From Xiphias gladius (lineage: Eukaryota > Chordata > Actinopteri > Istiophoriformes > Xiphiidae): a stretch of DNA of 64,000 bases. The notes beneath the pieces are model-generated. The model saw only the letters and a list, made by a program, of their open reading frames with translations, was not told the origin of the DNA and made no database searches. The position numbers and the translations under genes were made by a program. This document shows positions 23,420 to 34,790 of the stretch, one piece after another (position 1 is the stretch's first letter; the number at the start of each line of letters is the position of its first letter). The stretch is from contig NC_053400.1 of the NCBI RefSeq assembly GCF_016859285.1, positions 13,902,046 through 13,966,045 on the forward strand, in the 5' to 3' direction.

Positions 23420-26400
23420 CTACACACTCTGATAGCCACTGTCCGGGATTAATGGCATAGGTTGGTTGGCAGTGATCAAAGGGAGAAAAGATCTTTGGAG
23501 CTCAGAAAGACACTGGCCACCCTGGACATCGTCAGTGAAAAGTTGAATCACTGGAGGGATCTTGGCGGATGATTCCGCCGGATATTTATCCAAATGTTCC
23601 TCTTTCTCGCCACTTCTTGCTTCCGAAAGGAAAAAATCAGGTTTCCCCACTAGATTTTGAAAGGCCTGGTAGTCGTCATCCACTGGAGGAAAGCTGTGCG
23701 AGCCGGCAGGCAGACAGCCATAGCAGGGATTGTCATCACATACGGTGGCCTCTTCCATTTTTCCATTTGGCTTTGTCGCACCGCTGACCACCTCGTCAAA
23801 ACTCTCAAGCCCCGCCTCAACTCTGTACACAGGATCACATGAGGCGATTGTGATGGTGCCACTAGAGAAGGAGGACAAACTGGAGTCCTCTGCACATGAG
23901 AATCTCTCAGAATCTGCATTGTGTTGCTGATATGACATGTCCGTTGGCAGAAGAGATGAAACCACCGCTGGTAAATTGAGGAGCGGACAAGCTGGTGCCT
24001 GCTGGTCAGAGCAGGTCACCACGTCACCCTCACTAGGATGGTATGCAGAGTCACAAACCATTTTAGCCTGCGTCTGGACGTCAGATCTGCCCATCACGAT
24101 CTGACCTTGGCAGCTGGGAATGAGAATGGAATAGGTTTTGTTGTCAAAACCTGATGATCCAGAGCTCATGTCATCAGCGCTGACAACAAAAAGATTGTTT
24201 GGAGCGGAGAATAAACCACTGTCTTTGTTGGATTCTGTGAGCAGATTGGTGGTCAGAGCTGATATCGGGCTGATATTGGGGAAGGCTTTACCAAGGGCAT
24301 CCTGAACACCGGCTATAATGTCAGCAGGTTCTGTGTTCGCATAACTGAGACAGGAGGAGTTAGTGCTGATTCCGCTGCTTTGCTGTGGGCTCCCACCGCT
24401 AGTGTCTGTCAGTGACCCCTTCGACCTGAATGAAGAGACACGGGTTGCAGAAAGTGCCAATTTTATCGCGCAGGGATCCTTACGGAAATGTGTTTTATTG
24501 TTGATGCGCTGGTGCAGCCATACTCACCACATTTTGCTGTCATCTGGAATAAGGGGCTCCACACAGACAGAGGAAATGATGGGTGGCTCGGGTTTCAAGA
24601 ACTGAAACAAGAAGGATCACCATGATTAAAACTACAGATGTGAAACATTTCAGTTAAAGGGGTCAGTTTAGAAATGTTCTTTTCCAAACGATTCTACATG
24701 AACTATGTAACATTGCAGAAAAGGATTTTTTAAATTGATCATGTTTTTGAAAGTATCTGGAAAGGTTTAAAGTTGTTATCCTTAGGATTTCATTCTCCGA
24801 TGGTTTGGTGACACCCGTGGTTACCGTGGTAACTGCAAATACAGTTTCACACTAAACTCAGTGAGCAGCTGGATTACTGGTTTATCCGTTTACAGTGCAG
24901 CCAAACAAACTCGGATTGTTTTAACTACGAAAATTACCGCAGCTGCGATTTGTTTTCATGCTGCCCATGGCATGAGTAGTTTTCCCTAAATAGAAAATTG
25001 GTAACGCCGGATTGCATGCTCCAATTGTTTCCTGTGAATCCCTCGTGCGATGTGAAGGCAATCTGAATCCAGTGTAGGAATGGCTGACCCTGCATCTAAC
25101 TATAAAAACGACTACATAGAGAAGTAAAAGCAGAATGTAGCTGCAGTGAATGTCTACTGCTGGAAAAAAATGCTGACGATAAATACTATGATTTCATGTA
25201 CACCATTTTAAGGATTATAACTTTAATGTTTAAGTGTAATTAAGTAAAATAAATAGATGCAATAATTGAATCTGTGAGTTTTTGATTTCTGACCAACCTC
25301 AAATTTACATCACTGGGTGTCTCACCTCTTGCTCATTTGGATGCATAATAAGAAGTTTTGGTTTTGAACATTTGGCAACCGTGTCCCACCACTTTGTCTT
25401 CAACCTAAAATCAAATGTACAAAAATTTAATTACTTAATTAAAAAATGATAATAAAAGCAAAAGAAAATGGACAAAAATGGCAAACGACACATCAACACA
25501 ACATGAGTTACAGCATTTAAGGGAAAAACCTTTCATATAATTCACAAACAGAGAAACATGGCAGACAATCTTTTATCTGCATGACTTACTTTACATAACA
25601 GCCAAATATAGCACTGCTGATTAACACTGCAGCAATACTGAGGCTGATGATGAGCGCAAAGATCAAGGCATTAGGGGAGGCACCTGTGAAGTAACAAGTA
25701 TGAAGTAAGTTGACGAACCACTCAATTTCTGTAGAGATGAAATACAACAGAGATAATCTAGGGAGGAGTACCTGGTGTATGCCTTTAAATCTAGAACCAG
25801 GCTTGTGTTATGCGAACCACAATGACAGCTTGTGTTACTATTCAACACCTGTAGATATGCTGCATCAGCAGATGTTGGCATTATCGGTTCTCTCAAGTGG
25901 CTCGTGATTAAACATTTATTTTGGTTTGAGCGGGGTGTGCCGCAACAACTAAATCAATGTAAATTTGGAATGTCCTTCATGACACTGCAAGCTAATGTTA
26001 ATACCAACGCACACAGCAGGCTTAACTGCAGATGTCACTGCTGTGTGCGTTGTGTAGCCGTTTGGTGACGGTATAAACTGCCATGGTTCAACAGTCGTGG
26101 TCACAGTAAATGAAACTCTATAAAGTAACTAACTAGATGTTTTATTATTGTGGAGCAGATTTTAAAAATTGACAAATAAAAAAATGGATATGGATAAACT
26201 GAAAATAATTTGCTGACTCCCGAAGACCGTTTTTGATTTTGAGGGTTACAGGGGTCTAAGATTTCACATAACGGCTCAGACACACTGTCCTCTGGTCCAG
26301 CTTTAACATTTGTGTGACATTTGAGACTCCTTTTTCTACAAATAAACTGCCGTCCTGCACTAGTCTCTGGCTTTCCTTTTCTTTTTCTATAACATACTGT

Positions 26401-27907
26401 ACAGGGTTTACTTGTTCTATGAATATCTGTCTGAGGTATTACCTTCTTGCATCACCTCTACAAGGAGAAATATAGACTATGTACTGCTTGAAAAGACAAA
26501 AAGGCTGTAAGGATGACACTTACGGGTTGTGAATTCCCACTCGTTGCTACTGTCACTGAATCTGCCACTCCAGCTTGTTTGGCTTTTCACGCTGACCACA
26601 TATGTTGTACTTGACTCCAAATTTCGACCAGGTATTTCATAGATATTCCATCCATCAATGGTAGTTGGTTTGAAAGACTGAACGACCTGCTATGGAGAAG
26701 CAGCAAATCAAATGCCCATGCCTGTGTCTACATCTCCAGGACAAATGATCTCAGCGTCATACGGTGCCTATGACATTGCTCCTACCTTTTCCGTGTCTCC
26801 CTTTTTATGGTACATCAAATGAGCAGTCAAGCTTTCCCTGAAAATGCCCGCATCAGTTGCTTTCCACGTCACCAGAAAATTCCCGTTGGTTTCTTTCACT
26901 GATGCGATATTTGGGGTTTGGGGCTTTGCTGTAGAGGAAACAGAGATAAGAAACAGTGAGAGGAAAGTATCTTAGGTGACCTCCATCTGTGCTGCACCTA
27001 TTCCCTGTTATTCTGGGTTCGGATCCATCTATTTCTGGCAGCTGCAGACTTGTGGACTTTCACGTAAAAGAAGTCCACTTACTGCTCGCTGAGACGTCGA
27101 TTTTTTTGGACTCCACACGTTCGTTCCCTCTCCAAACCGTCGCTGTATGGGTCTCCCCGAGAACAAGTATCATTTGGACAGAGCAACAACACCGTCCACT
27201 GTCACACTGCTTGAGAGCACAATGAGTCTCTCTGTGGAATACAAGAGTATATACAACATGCTCTGAGTGTATCCCGTTTACATTTCTGGCTTCCCAGACT
27301 GATTCAGTTGATTTTAATATTACATGTAGGCTACAATATAAATTATATATATACATTTTGTGTACGTATAAAATTTGAGTGAAAATCATCTTTATTATAA
27401 TTCTGTTTGATTTCACGACCAAGACTTAGATCAAAAATGTACAGCTTTAACTCTGTAACTTCACTGGCTCTGTAGTGAAACACACACTAAGTAAATAACA
27501 GCTCACCCTTCCCCATCGTCGCCCAGGAGAGTCAAAATGTATTCAGAGCAGTTTTGTGCTCCAAAGTCGCAAAACATCTGTGAAACAAAGTGGTTGGTAC
27601 AGTCGAGATCTGGGCCTGTTTCGTTACTGACTCCTGCACGGAACAGACATTGCACGAAGAGACTGTTAGTGGCAGTGAATTACAGCAGAAGTAGACCATC
27701 TAAAACTACTTATTCTCTATACGTACCAGAGCAAGTTATGACGGTGGCAACATTTCCTAAAATCATCAGGTAGAGAAACATCCTGCGGCGAACTCGCCTG
27801 AAAGCAAACACAACAGCAGATATTTCCCTTCCTTAAAGGGCAACACATTTGAAGATGTAGTTAACGCAGACATTTTCCGAGGATCTAGATTACCTGTTTA
27901 TCTCCAT
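23420..27907 (-). CDS. il4r: Interleukin-4 receptor alpha chain (complete)
   Basis: This is a type I cytokine receptor chain for IL-4/13-like ligands that signals through JAK and STAT6. Ten in-frame coding exons encode 639 residues: 27894-27907, 27727-27797, 27507-27633, 27083-27231, 26786-26928, 26524-26686, 25590-25683, 25326-25404, 24528-24601 and 23420-24425. Residues 1-28 form a signal peptide (MFLYLMILGNVATVITCS). Next come a cysteine-rich D1 domain (ALKQCDSGRCCC) and a fibronectin III D2 domain ending in the WSXWS equivalent WSGRFSDSS (W207). A transmembrane helix follows (about 229-250, FALIISLSIAAVLISSAIFG), then a Box 1-like stretch KTKWWDTVAKCSKPKL. The long tail has DDDYQAFQNL around Tyr557, resembling mammalian STAT6-docking sites, and a C-terminal SGYQSV. 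The exon layout matches IL4R. The family call rests on the D1/D2 pattern and tail motifs, so another gamma-chain-related receptor is a weaker alternative. Confidence 0.88.
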
Positions 27908-27939
27908 GCTGAGAAGATCCCTTCAGAGATCCAACTCGG

Positions 27940-27969
27940 TTACGCCTTACTTCGACTGACCGTGAACAT
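27940..27969 (-). promoter_or_regulatory. Upstream ORF in il4r leader
   Basis: A 9-codon frame, ATG to TAA (MFTVSRSKA), ends 32 bases before the il4r start codon on the same strand. Its ATG context (GCACCATGT) is better than average, so it could damp translation of the receptor. The duplicate leader keeps the same frame but with CACT in place of CACC before the ATG. It is relevant only if transcription starts upstream of 27969. Confidence 0.4.
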
Positions 27970-28086
27970 GGTGCGCGCCGCGTACTCACAACAAAGTGCC
28001 CGAGTCTCACGGTCTTCCTTATCCGGAAAGCTGCTGGACTGGAAACGTTGCGCCACCGATTCGCGGAAAGTGCGTCCCTCTCCCAT

Positions 28087-28096
28087 TTCCCCAGAA
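28087..28096. promoter_or_regulatory. Candidate STAT6-type site upstream of il4r
   Basis: TTCCCCAGAA is a TTC-N4-GAA motif, the spacing STAT6 prefers, about 180 bases upstream of the il4r ATG. IL-4 induces its own receptor in mammals, so such a site is plausible. The same motif is retained at 33324-33333 in the duplicate, inside a hairpin loop. Confidence 0.35.
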
Positions 28097-28796
28097 CGCA
28101 AGAAAGCGGCGTACGTGCGTACGTGGAGGAAACACGGGAAAACGATCCGCCCGAATACCAAAACAAAAGGGAATCGTTGTATTAAACGTGTTAACAGGCA
28201 GGGCCGTGCAGCTCTAAAGCGGTGGAAGAATCCATATTTAATGTGCCTGTACATATGTCACTGAAAGCATCAAGCACCACTGGTTCTCGTGTTATTTTTG
28301 CGCTGCCGCGCATTACTGAGGGCAGTTAACATCCCCCGTTGTGCTGTGCGGGACAGATACTCCCAGGGTGGCACGCTGGCGTTCGCCTCCTGCTTCACAA
28401 CACGGAGACGAGGCTCATCGTGAATGTCCCTGACCGGAAGTGGCAGGTGTAGCAGGTATGGGCTCGTGTGTGAGCGCTGCTGCTGTGAGGATGGTGGGAA
28501 TGGCCGATATCCGTGTTGACGAATTACCAGCTTTATCAAAGGCCTCTGTCTATCCATCTCGCCGACTAGAGAAGTGTACGGCGAGATTGCTCAGAGTGCA
28601 ACCCGATATTCACCAACATTTTGAATCAAGTTTTCTCTATGAATCATGACTAAGTAATATTTATCATTTGTTTTTATATTCTTCTTATTCTTGTATAAGT
28701 ATTTGAATATCTATGAATATTTCTTTACTGTAAATGTCAATATGTGTGGCTAACCTGTGTATGTCTCGATGTACAGTTATATTAAAGTAACCATAT

Positions 28797-29870
28797 ATAC
28801 AGTTAGGTACATAAGTATTTGGACAGTCATACAATTTGCATAATTTGGCCTCGGTACACCAACGTAATGGATTTGAAATGAAGCCCCCAAGATGTGATTG
28901 AAGTTTAGACTTTCAGCTTTAATTCAAGGGGGTTAGAATAACTGCCATTTCTATACATGGTCCCTCATCTTCAGAGGCTCAAAAGTAATTGGGCAAACCA
29001 ACATGATTATAAATATAAAGATTATTTTTTATATTTGGATGGAAATCCTTTGCAGTCAATGACTGCTTGAGATCTGGAACCTATGGACGTCACCAAGTAT
29101 TGAGTTTCCTCCCTTGAGATGCTTTGCCAGGCCTTTACTGCAGCCGCCTTCAGTTGCTGCTTGTTGTGGGTCTTTCTGCCCTCAGTTTTGTCTTCAGTAA
29201 TTGAAAAACATGCTCACATGGGTTGAGGTCAGGTGACTGACTTGGCCTTTTAAGAATAATCCATTTCTTTACCTTGAGAAGCTCTTCGGTTGCTTTCACA
29301 GTATGTTTTGGGTCATTATCCATCTGTACTGTGAAGTACTGTCCTATCAGTTGTGCAGCATTTTGCTGGATCTGAGTAGATAGTTTAGCCCTATACACTT
29401 CATAATACATCCTGCTACTTCTATCAGCAGTCACATCATCAATAAACAGCAGTGACCCAGTTCCATTGGCGGCCATACATGTCCATGCCATAAGACTGCC
29501 TCCACCATGTTTGACAGATGATGTGGTATGCTTTGGATCATGAACCGTTCCTTTTCTTCTCCATACTCTTCTCTTCCCATCATTCTGGTACAAGTTCATC
29601 TTGGTTTCATCTGTCCAAAGAATCTTGTTCCAGAGCTGGGCAGGTTTTTTAGATGTTTTCTGCCAGTGAATTTCTTCCATTTAAGAATGTAACAAATTGT
29701 TGATTTAATCCTAAAGTTTCTGTCGTCTGTCTGTTAGGTTTGTTTTGTTTTTTCAGCCTAATGATGGCATCATTCATTTGCATCGACAGCTCTTTGGACA
29801 GCATATTGAGAGTTCCCCTGTATAGCTACCAAATGCAAATTCAACACTTGGATTCAAATATCTAGTGGAA
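28797..29870 (-). mobile_element. Tc1-like (Tc1/mariner) element, 5'-truncated, unit 1
   Basis: The left end carries a Tc1-type terminal sequence (CAGTTAGGTACATAAGTATT, then GGACAGT). A minus-strand frame at 29150-29680 encodes the catalytic part of a DD34E transposase: WTDETK, GGGSLMAW, MDNDPKHT and SPDLNPCEHVF. The usual NPIEHLW is altered to NPCEHVF. The C-terminus continues in another frame (a frameshift near 29150). The N-terminal helix-turn-helix region and the right terminal repeat are missing. It is a dead DNA transposon lying upstream of il4r and copied with it. Confidence 0.85.
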
Positions 29871-30740
29871 CTGTGTGAGTGTTTGTGTGTCTGCAAAGAA
29901 ATTTTGCTCACCTTATTTCTCAAATCATACCAATATTTGTTATACACAGAGCAAAATCATTTGTTAAGGACATTATAAAGGTAAAGGTCAGTTTCCACAA
30001 TATGTTTATGTCATTTATGTAAATTATAATTAAATGTAGATGATCCATATTCTGTGTATAACAAGTGCAGAGAATACATGAGGTTGTTGCGACCACAGCG
30101 AGAGTTTGTATTCAGTCAGACCACCAGGTGGGATCATAGTTACAGTATTACGTGACAGATTAGCAGCCTCTTGTGTTGCAGTGTTGCCTTTACTTTTGAA
30201 GTTCACAAGAAGAAATGATTAACTTACTATTGCAAGAACATCTTTATAAATGTGTGTGAATCCTGTTGACAGTGTTCCCAGCAACACTGTGCAAATGCAG
30301 ATGAGTTACATTTCACAAGAGATTTTTATGTTGCAAGAGCTGTTCTGCTGACCTGTAATGACTTGTGTACAAATATACTGTACACAAACATTTCCAATGC
30401 CCAGTTCTGTCTGTTAATTTAACCATGTACAATATGCCGTACTTCTGCTGCATGCTTGCCAAAACAAGACTGATATACTAGTGCAATCTCAGTGTGAAAC
30501 TATTTGTTATACACATTTAACACGATTTATACATTTAAGTGCAAGGAAATTAATGTGATTGTAACATTTTTTATTGAAGGTTAAAGAATTAAAAAAAACA
30601 AAAAAAACAATGTTATGATCTCAGCAGCAATGTCTCTCTCCAGGTACAATGTCCCTGTTAGTCAGATTAATCCACAAACTTCAACGTGGACAATTTTAAT
30701 ATTTCTACATACTCTTCTTTGCGACATATCAGTCATGGGG

Positions 30741-33131
30741 TTATACCTCATTTTTGAAGAGTTTTGTAAGAAATAACCTTGGTGAAGTATTTTTCTGGTT
30801 ATTTATCCAGATGTTCCTCTTTCTCGGCACTTCTTGGCTCTGAAAAAAAAAAAAAAAAGGTTTTAGGCTGATGATGAGAGCAAAGATCATGGCATTAGGG
30901 GAGGCACCTGTGAAGTAACAAGTATGAAGTAAGTTGACGAACCACTCAATTTCTGTAGAGATGAAATACAACAGAGATAATCTAGGGAGGAGTACCTGGT
31001 GTATGCCTTTAAATCTAGAACCAGGCTTGTGTTATGCGAACCACAATGACAGCTTGTGTTACTATTCAACACCTGTAGATATGCTGCATCAGCAGATGTT
31101 GGCATTATCGGTTCTCTCAAGTGGCTCGTGATTAAACATTTATTTTGGTTTGAGCGGGGTGTGCCGCAACAACTAAATCAATGTAAATTTGGAATGTCCT
31201 TCATGACACTGCAAGCTAATGTTAATACCAACGCACACAGCAGGCTTAACTGCAGATGTCACTGCTGTGTGCGTTGTGTAGCCGTTTGGTGACGGTATAA
31301 ACTGCCATGGTTCAACAGTCGTGGTCACAGTAAATGAAACTCTATAAAGTAACTAACTAGATGTTTTATTATTGTGGAGCAGATTTTAAAAATTGACAAA
31401 TAAAAAAATAGATATGGATAAACTGAAAATAATTTGCTGACTCCCGAAGACCGTTTTTGATTTTGAGGGTTACAGGGGTCTAAGATTTCACATAACGGCT
31501 CAGACACACTGTCCTCTGGTCCAGCTTTAACATTTGTGTGACATTTGAGACTCCTTTTTCTACAAATAAACTGCCGTCCTGCACTAGTCTCTGGCTTTCC
31601 TTTTCTTTTTCTATAACATACTGTACAGGGTTTACTTGTTCTATGAATATCTGTCTGAGGTATTACCTTCTTGCATCACCTCTACAAGGAGAAATATAGA
31701 CTATGTACTGCTTGAAAAGACAAAAAGGCTGTAAGGATGACACTTACGGGTTGTGAATTCCCACTCGTTGCTACTGTCACTGAATCTGCCACTCCAGCTT
31801 GTTTGGCTTTTCACGCTGACCACATATGTTGTACTTGACTCCAAATTTCGACCAGGTATTTCATAGATATTCCATCCATCAATGGTAGTTGGTTTGAAAG
31901 ACTGAACGACCTGCTATGGAGAAGCAGCAAATCAAATGCCCATGCCTGTGTCTACATCTCCAGGACAAATGATCTCAGCGTCATACGGTGCCTATGACAT
32001 TGCTCCTACCTTTTCCGTGTCTCCCTTTTTATGGTACATCAATTGAGCAGTCAAGCTTTCCCTGAAAGAGCCCGCATCAGTTGCTTTCCACATCACCAGA
32101 AAATTCCCGTTGGTTTCTTTCACTGATGTGATATTTGGGGTTTGGGGCTTTGCTGTAGAGGAAACAGAGATAAGAAACAGTGAGAGGAAAGTATCTTAGG
32201 TGACCTCCATCTGTGCTGCACCTATTCCCTGTTATTCTGGGTTCGGATCCATCTATTTCTGGAAGCTGCAGACTTGTGGACTTTCACGTAAAAGAAGTCC
32301 ACTTACTGCTCCCTGAGACGTCGATTTTTTTGGACTCCACACGTTCGTTCCCTCTCCAAACCGTCGCTGTATGGGTCTCCCCGAGAACAAGTATCATTTG
32401 GACAGAGCAACAACACCGTCCACTGTCACACTGCTTGAGAGCACAATGAGTCTCTCTGTGGAATACAAGAGTATATACAACATGCTCTGAGTGTATCCCG
32501 TTTACATTTCTGGCTTCCCAGACTGATTCAGTTGATTTTAATATTACATGTAGGCTACAATATAAATTATATATATACATTTTGTGTACGTATAAAATTT
32601 GAGTGAAAATCATCTTTATTATAATTCTGTTTGATTTCACGACCAAGACTTAGATCAAAAATGTACAGCTTTAACTCTGTAACTTCACTGGCTCTGTAGT
32701 GAAACACACACTAAGTAAATAACAGCTCACCCTTCCCCATCGTCGCCCAGGAGAGTCAAAATGTATTCAGAGCAGTTTTGTGCTCCAAAGTCGCAAAACA
32801 TCTGTGAAACAAAGTGGTTGGTACAGTCGAGATCTGGGCCTGTTTCGTTACTGACTCCTGCACGGAACAGACATTGCACGAAGAGACTGTTAGTGGCAGT
32901 GAATTACAGCAGAAGTAGACCATCTAAAACTACTTATTCTCTATACGTACCAGAGCAAGTTATGACGGTGGCAACATTTCCTAAAATCATCAGGTAGAGA
33001 AACATCCTGCGGCGAACTCGCCTGAAAGCAAACACAACAGCAGATATTTCCCTTCCTTAAAGGGCAACACATTTGAAGATGTAGTTAACGCAGACATTTT
33101 CCGAGGATCTAGATTACCTGTTTATCTCCAT
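30741..33131 (-). CDS. Truncated il4r duplicate: ectodomain with broken membrane segment (decoy-receptor candidate or pseudogene)
   Basis: The six ectodomain exons of il4r are all present with intact splice sites: 33118-33131, 32951-33021, 32731-32857, 32307-32455, 32010-32152 and 31748-31910. The seventh exon starts normally at 30907 (ASPNAMIFALIISL), but the homology stops after ten membrane residues. A T-tract encoding KPFFFFFQSQ follows, and the frame continues (EVPRKRN...) to a stop at 30741. The joined frame gives 277 residues with signal peptide, D1, D2 and WSGRF, but without Box 1, the STAT6 docking tyrosine or a normal anchor. CTGAAAAA and the T-tract ending in CAG also resemble a splice acceptor, so the real 3' structure is uncertain. 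The product would be secreted or poorly anchored. No poly(A) signal was assigned. Confidence 0.55.
30797..30840 (-). pseudogene. Remnant of il4r cytoplasmic-tail exon
   Basis: The bases match 23578-23622 of il4r exon 10 with roughly 13 percent differences. In the original frame they read PRSAEKEEHLDK then a stop, where il4r has ARSGEKEEHLDKYP. This divergence is far larger than that of the adjoining duplicated ectodomain. The piece is therefore older than the 4.9-kb duplication and probably belongs to a decayed tandem paralogue. Confidence 0.6.
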
Positions 33132-33306
33132 GCTGAGAAGATTTTTTTTGTGTCCCCCTTCAGAGATCCAACTCGGTTACGCCTTACTTCGACTGACCGT
33201 GAACATAGTGCGCGCCGCGTACTCACAACAAAGTGCCCGAGTCTCACGGTCTTCCTTATCCGGAAAGCTGCTGGACTGGAAACGTTGCGCCACCGATTCG
33301 CGGAAA

Positions 33307-33350
33307 GTGCGTCCCTCTCCCATTTCCCCAGAACTGGGAGAGGGACGCAC
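33307..33350. repeat. 15-bp fold-back hairpin around STAT-like site in duplicate leader
   Basis: GTGCGTCCCTCTCCC (33307-33321) is followed by its exact reverse complement at 33336-33350, with a 14-base loop containing TTCCCCAGAA. Unit 1 has only the left arm (28070-28084). The right arm was thus created in unit 2 at the junction of a 347-base loss, as expected for templated repair by snap-back synthesis. Confidence 0.9.
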
Positions 33351-33716
33351 CTCTACCAGCAACAGGTGTAGCAGGTATGGGCTCGTGTGTGAGCGCTGCT
33401 GCTGTGAGGATGGTGGGAATGGCCGATATCCGTGTTGACGAATTACCAGCTTTATCAAAGGCCTCTGTCTATCCATCTCGCCGACTAGAGAAGTGTACGG
33501 CGAGATTGCTCAGAGTGCAACCCGATATTCACCAACATTTTGAATCAAGTTTTCTCTATGAATCATGACTAAGTAATATTTATCATTTGTTTTTATATTC
33601 TTCTTATTCTTGTATAAGTATTTGAATATCTATGAATATTTCTTTACTGTAAATGTCAATATGTGTGGCTAACCTGTGTATGTCTCGATGTACAGTTATA
33701 TTAAAGTAACCATATA

Positions 33717-34790
33717 TACAGTTAGGTACATAAGTATTTGGACAGTGACACAATTTGCATAATTTGGCCTCGGTACACCAACGTACTGGATTTGAAATGA
33801 AGCCCCCAAGATGTGATTGAAGTTTAGACTTTCAGCTTTAATTCAAGGGGGTTAGAATAACTGCCATTTCTATACATGGTCCCTCATCTTCAGAGGCTCA
33901 AAAGTAATTGGGCAAACCAACATGATTATAAATATAAAGATTATTTTTTATATTTGGATGGAAATCCTTTGCAGTCAATGACTGCCTGAGATCTGGAACC
34001 TATGGACGTCACCAAGTATTGAGTTTCCTCCCTTGAGATGCTTTGCCAGGCCTTTACTGCAGCCGCCTTCAGTTGCTGGTTGTTGTGGGTCTTTCTGCCC
34101 TCAGTTTTGTCTTCAGTAATTGAAAAACATGCTCACATGGGTTGAGGTCAGGTGACTGACTTGGCCTTTTAAGAATAATCCATTTCTTTACCTTGAGAAG
34201 CTCTTGGGTTGCTTTCGCAGTATGTTTTGGGTCATTATCCATCTGTACTGTGAAGTACTGTCCTATCAATTGTGCAGCATTTTGCTGGATCTGAGTAGAT
34301 AGTTTAGCCCTATACACTTCATAATACATCCTGCTACTTCTATCAGCAGTCACATCATCAATAAACAGCAGTGACCCAGTTCCATTGGCGGCCATACATG
34401 TCCATGCCATAAGACTGCCTCCACCATGTTTGACAGATGATGTGGTATGCTTTGGATCATGAACCGTTCCTTTTCTTCTCCATACTCTTCTCTTCCCATC
34501 ATTCTGGTACAAGTTCATCTTGGTTTCATCTGTCCAAAGAATCTTGTTCCAGAGCTGGGCAGGTTTTTTAGATGTTTTCTGCCAGTGAATTTCTTCCATT
34601 TAAGAATGTAACAAATTGTTGATTTAATCCTAAAGTTTCTGTCGTCTGTCTGTTAGGTTTGTTTTGTTTTTTCAGCCTAATGATGGCATCATTCATTTGC
34701 ATCGACAGCTCTTTGGACAGCATATTGAGAGTTCCCCTGTATAGCTACCAAATGCAAATTCAACACTTGGATTCAAATATCTAGTGGAAC
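33717..34790 (-). mobile_element. Tc1-like element, 5'-truncated, unit 2 copy
   Basis: This is the duplicate of the element at 28797-29870, with the transposase fragment at 34069-34599. Small residue differences (KHTAKATQELL against KHTVKATEELL, TTTSN against TTSSN) show both copies have drifted a little since duplication. It shares the same truncation, so it came from segmental duplication, not a second insertion. Confidence 0.85.

Larger units (their letters stand above)
25642..30563. repeat. Tandem duplication unit 1 (il4r ectodomain, leader, Tc1-like element)
   Basis: This 4.9-kb block is repeated in the same orientation at 30866-35486. For 25683-27797 the offset is a constant 5224 bases with no insertions or deletions, and only scattered base changes were seen. 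Near the leader, unit 1 has 347 bases (28097-28443) that unit 2 replaces with 29 others. The left border falls inside the transmembrane exon. The right border falls at a GTGATTGTAA motif. Confidence 0.95.

Noticed and set aside
25663-26068. Frames at 25663-25896, 25710-25907 and 25832-26068 repeated exactly 5224 bases later
   Set aside because: Their preservation reflects the recent duplication, not coding function. They are il4r intron sequence.
27962-28264. 100-residue plus-strand frame rich in arginine and lysine
   Set aside because: It is antisense to the il4r leader. The GC-rich sequence gives long frames by chance, and the duplicate unit breaks it through the 347-base difference.
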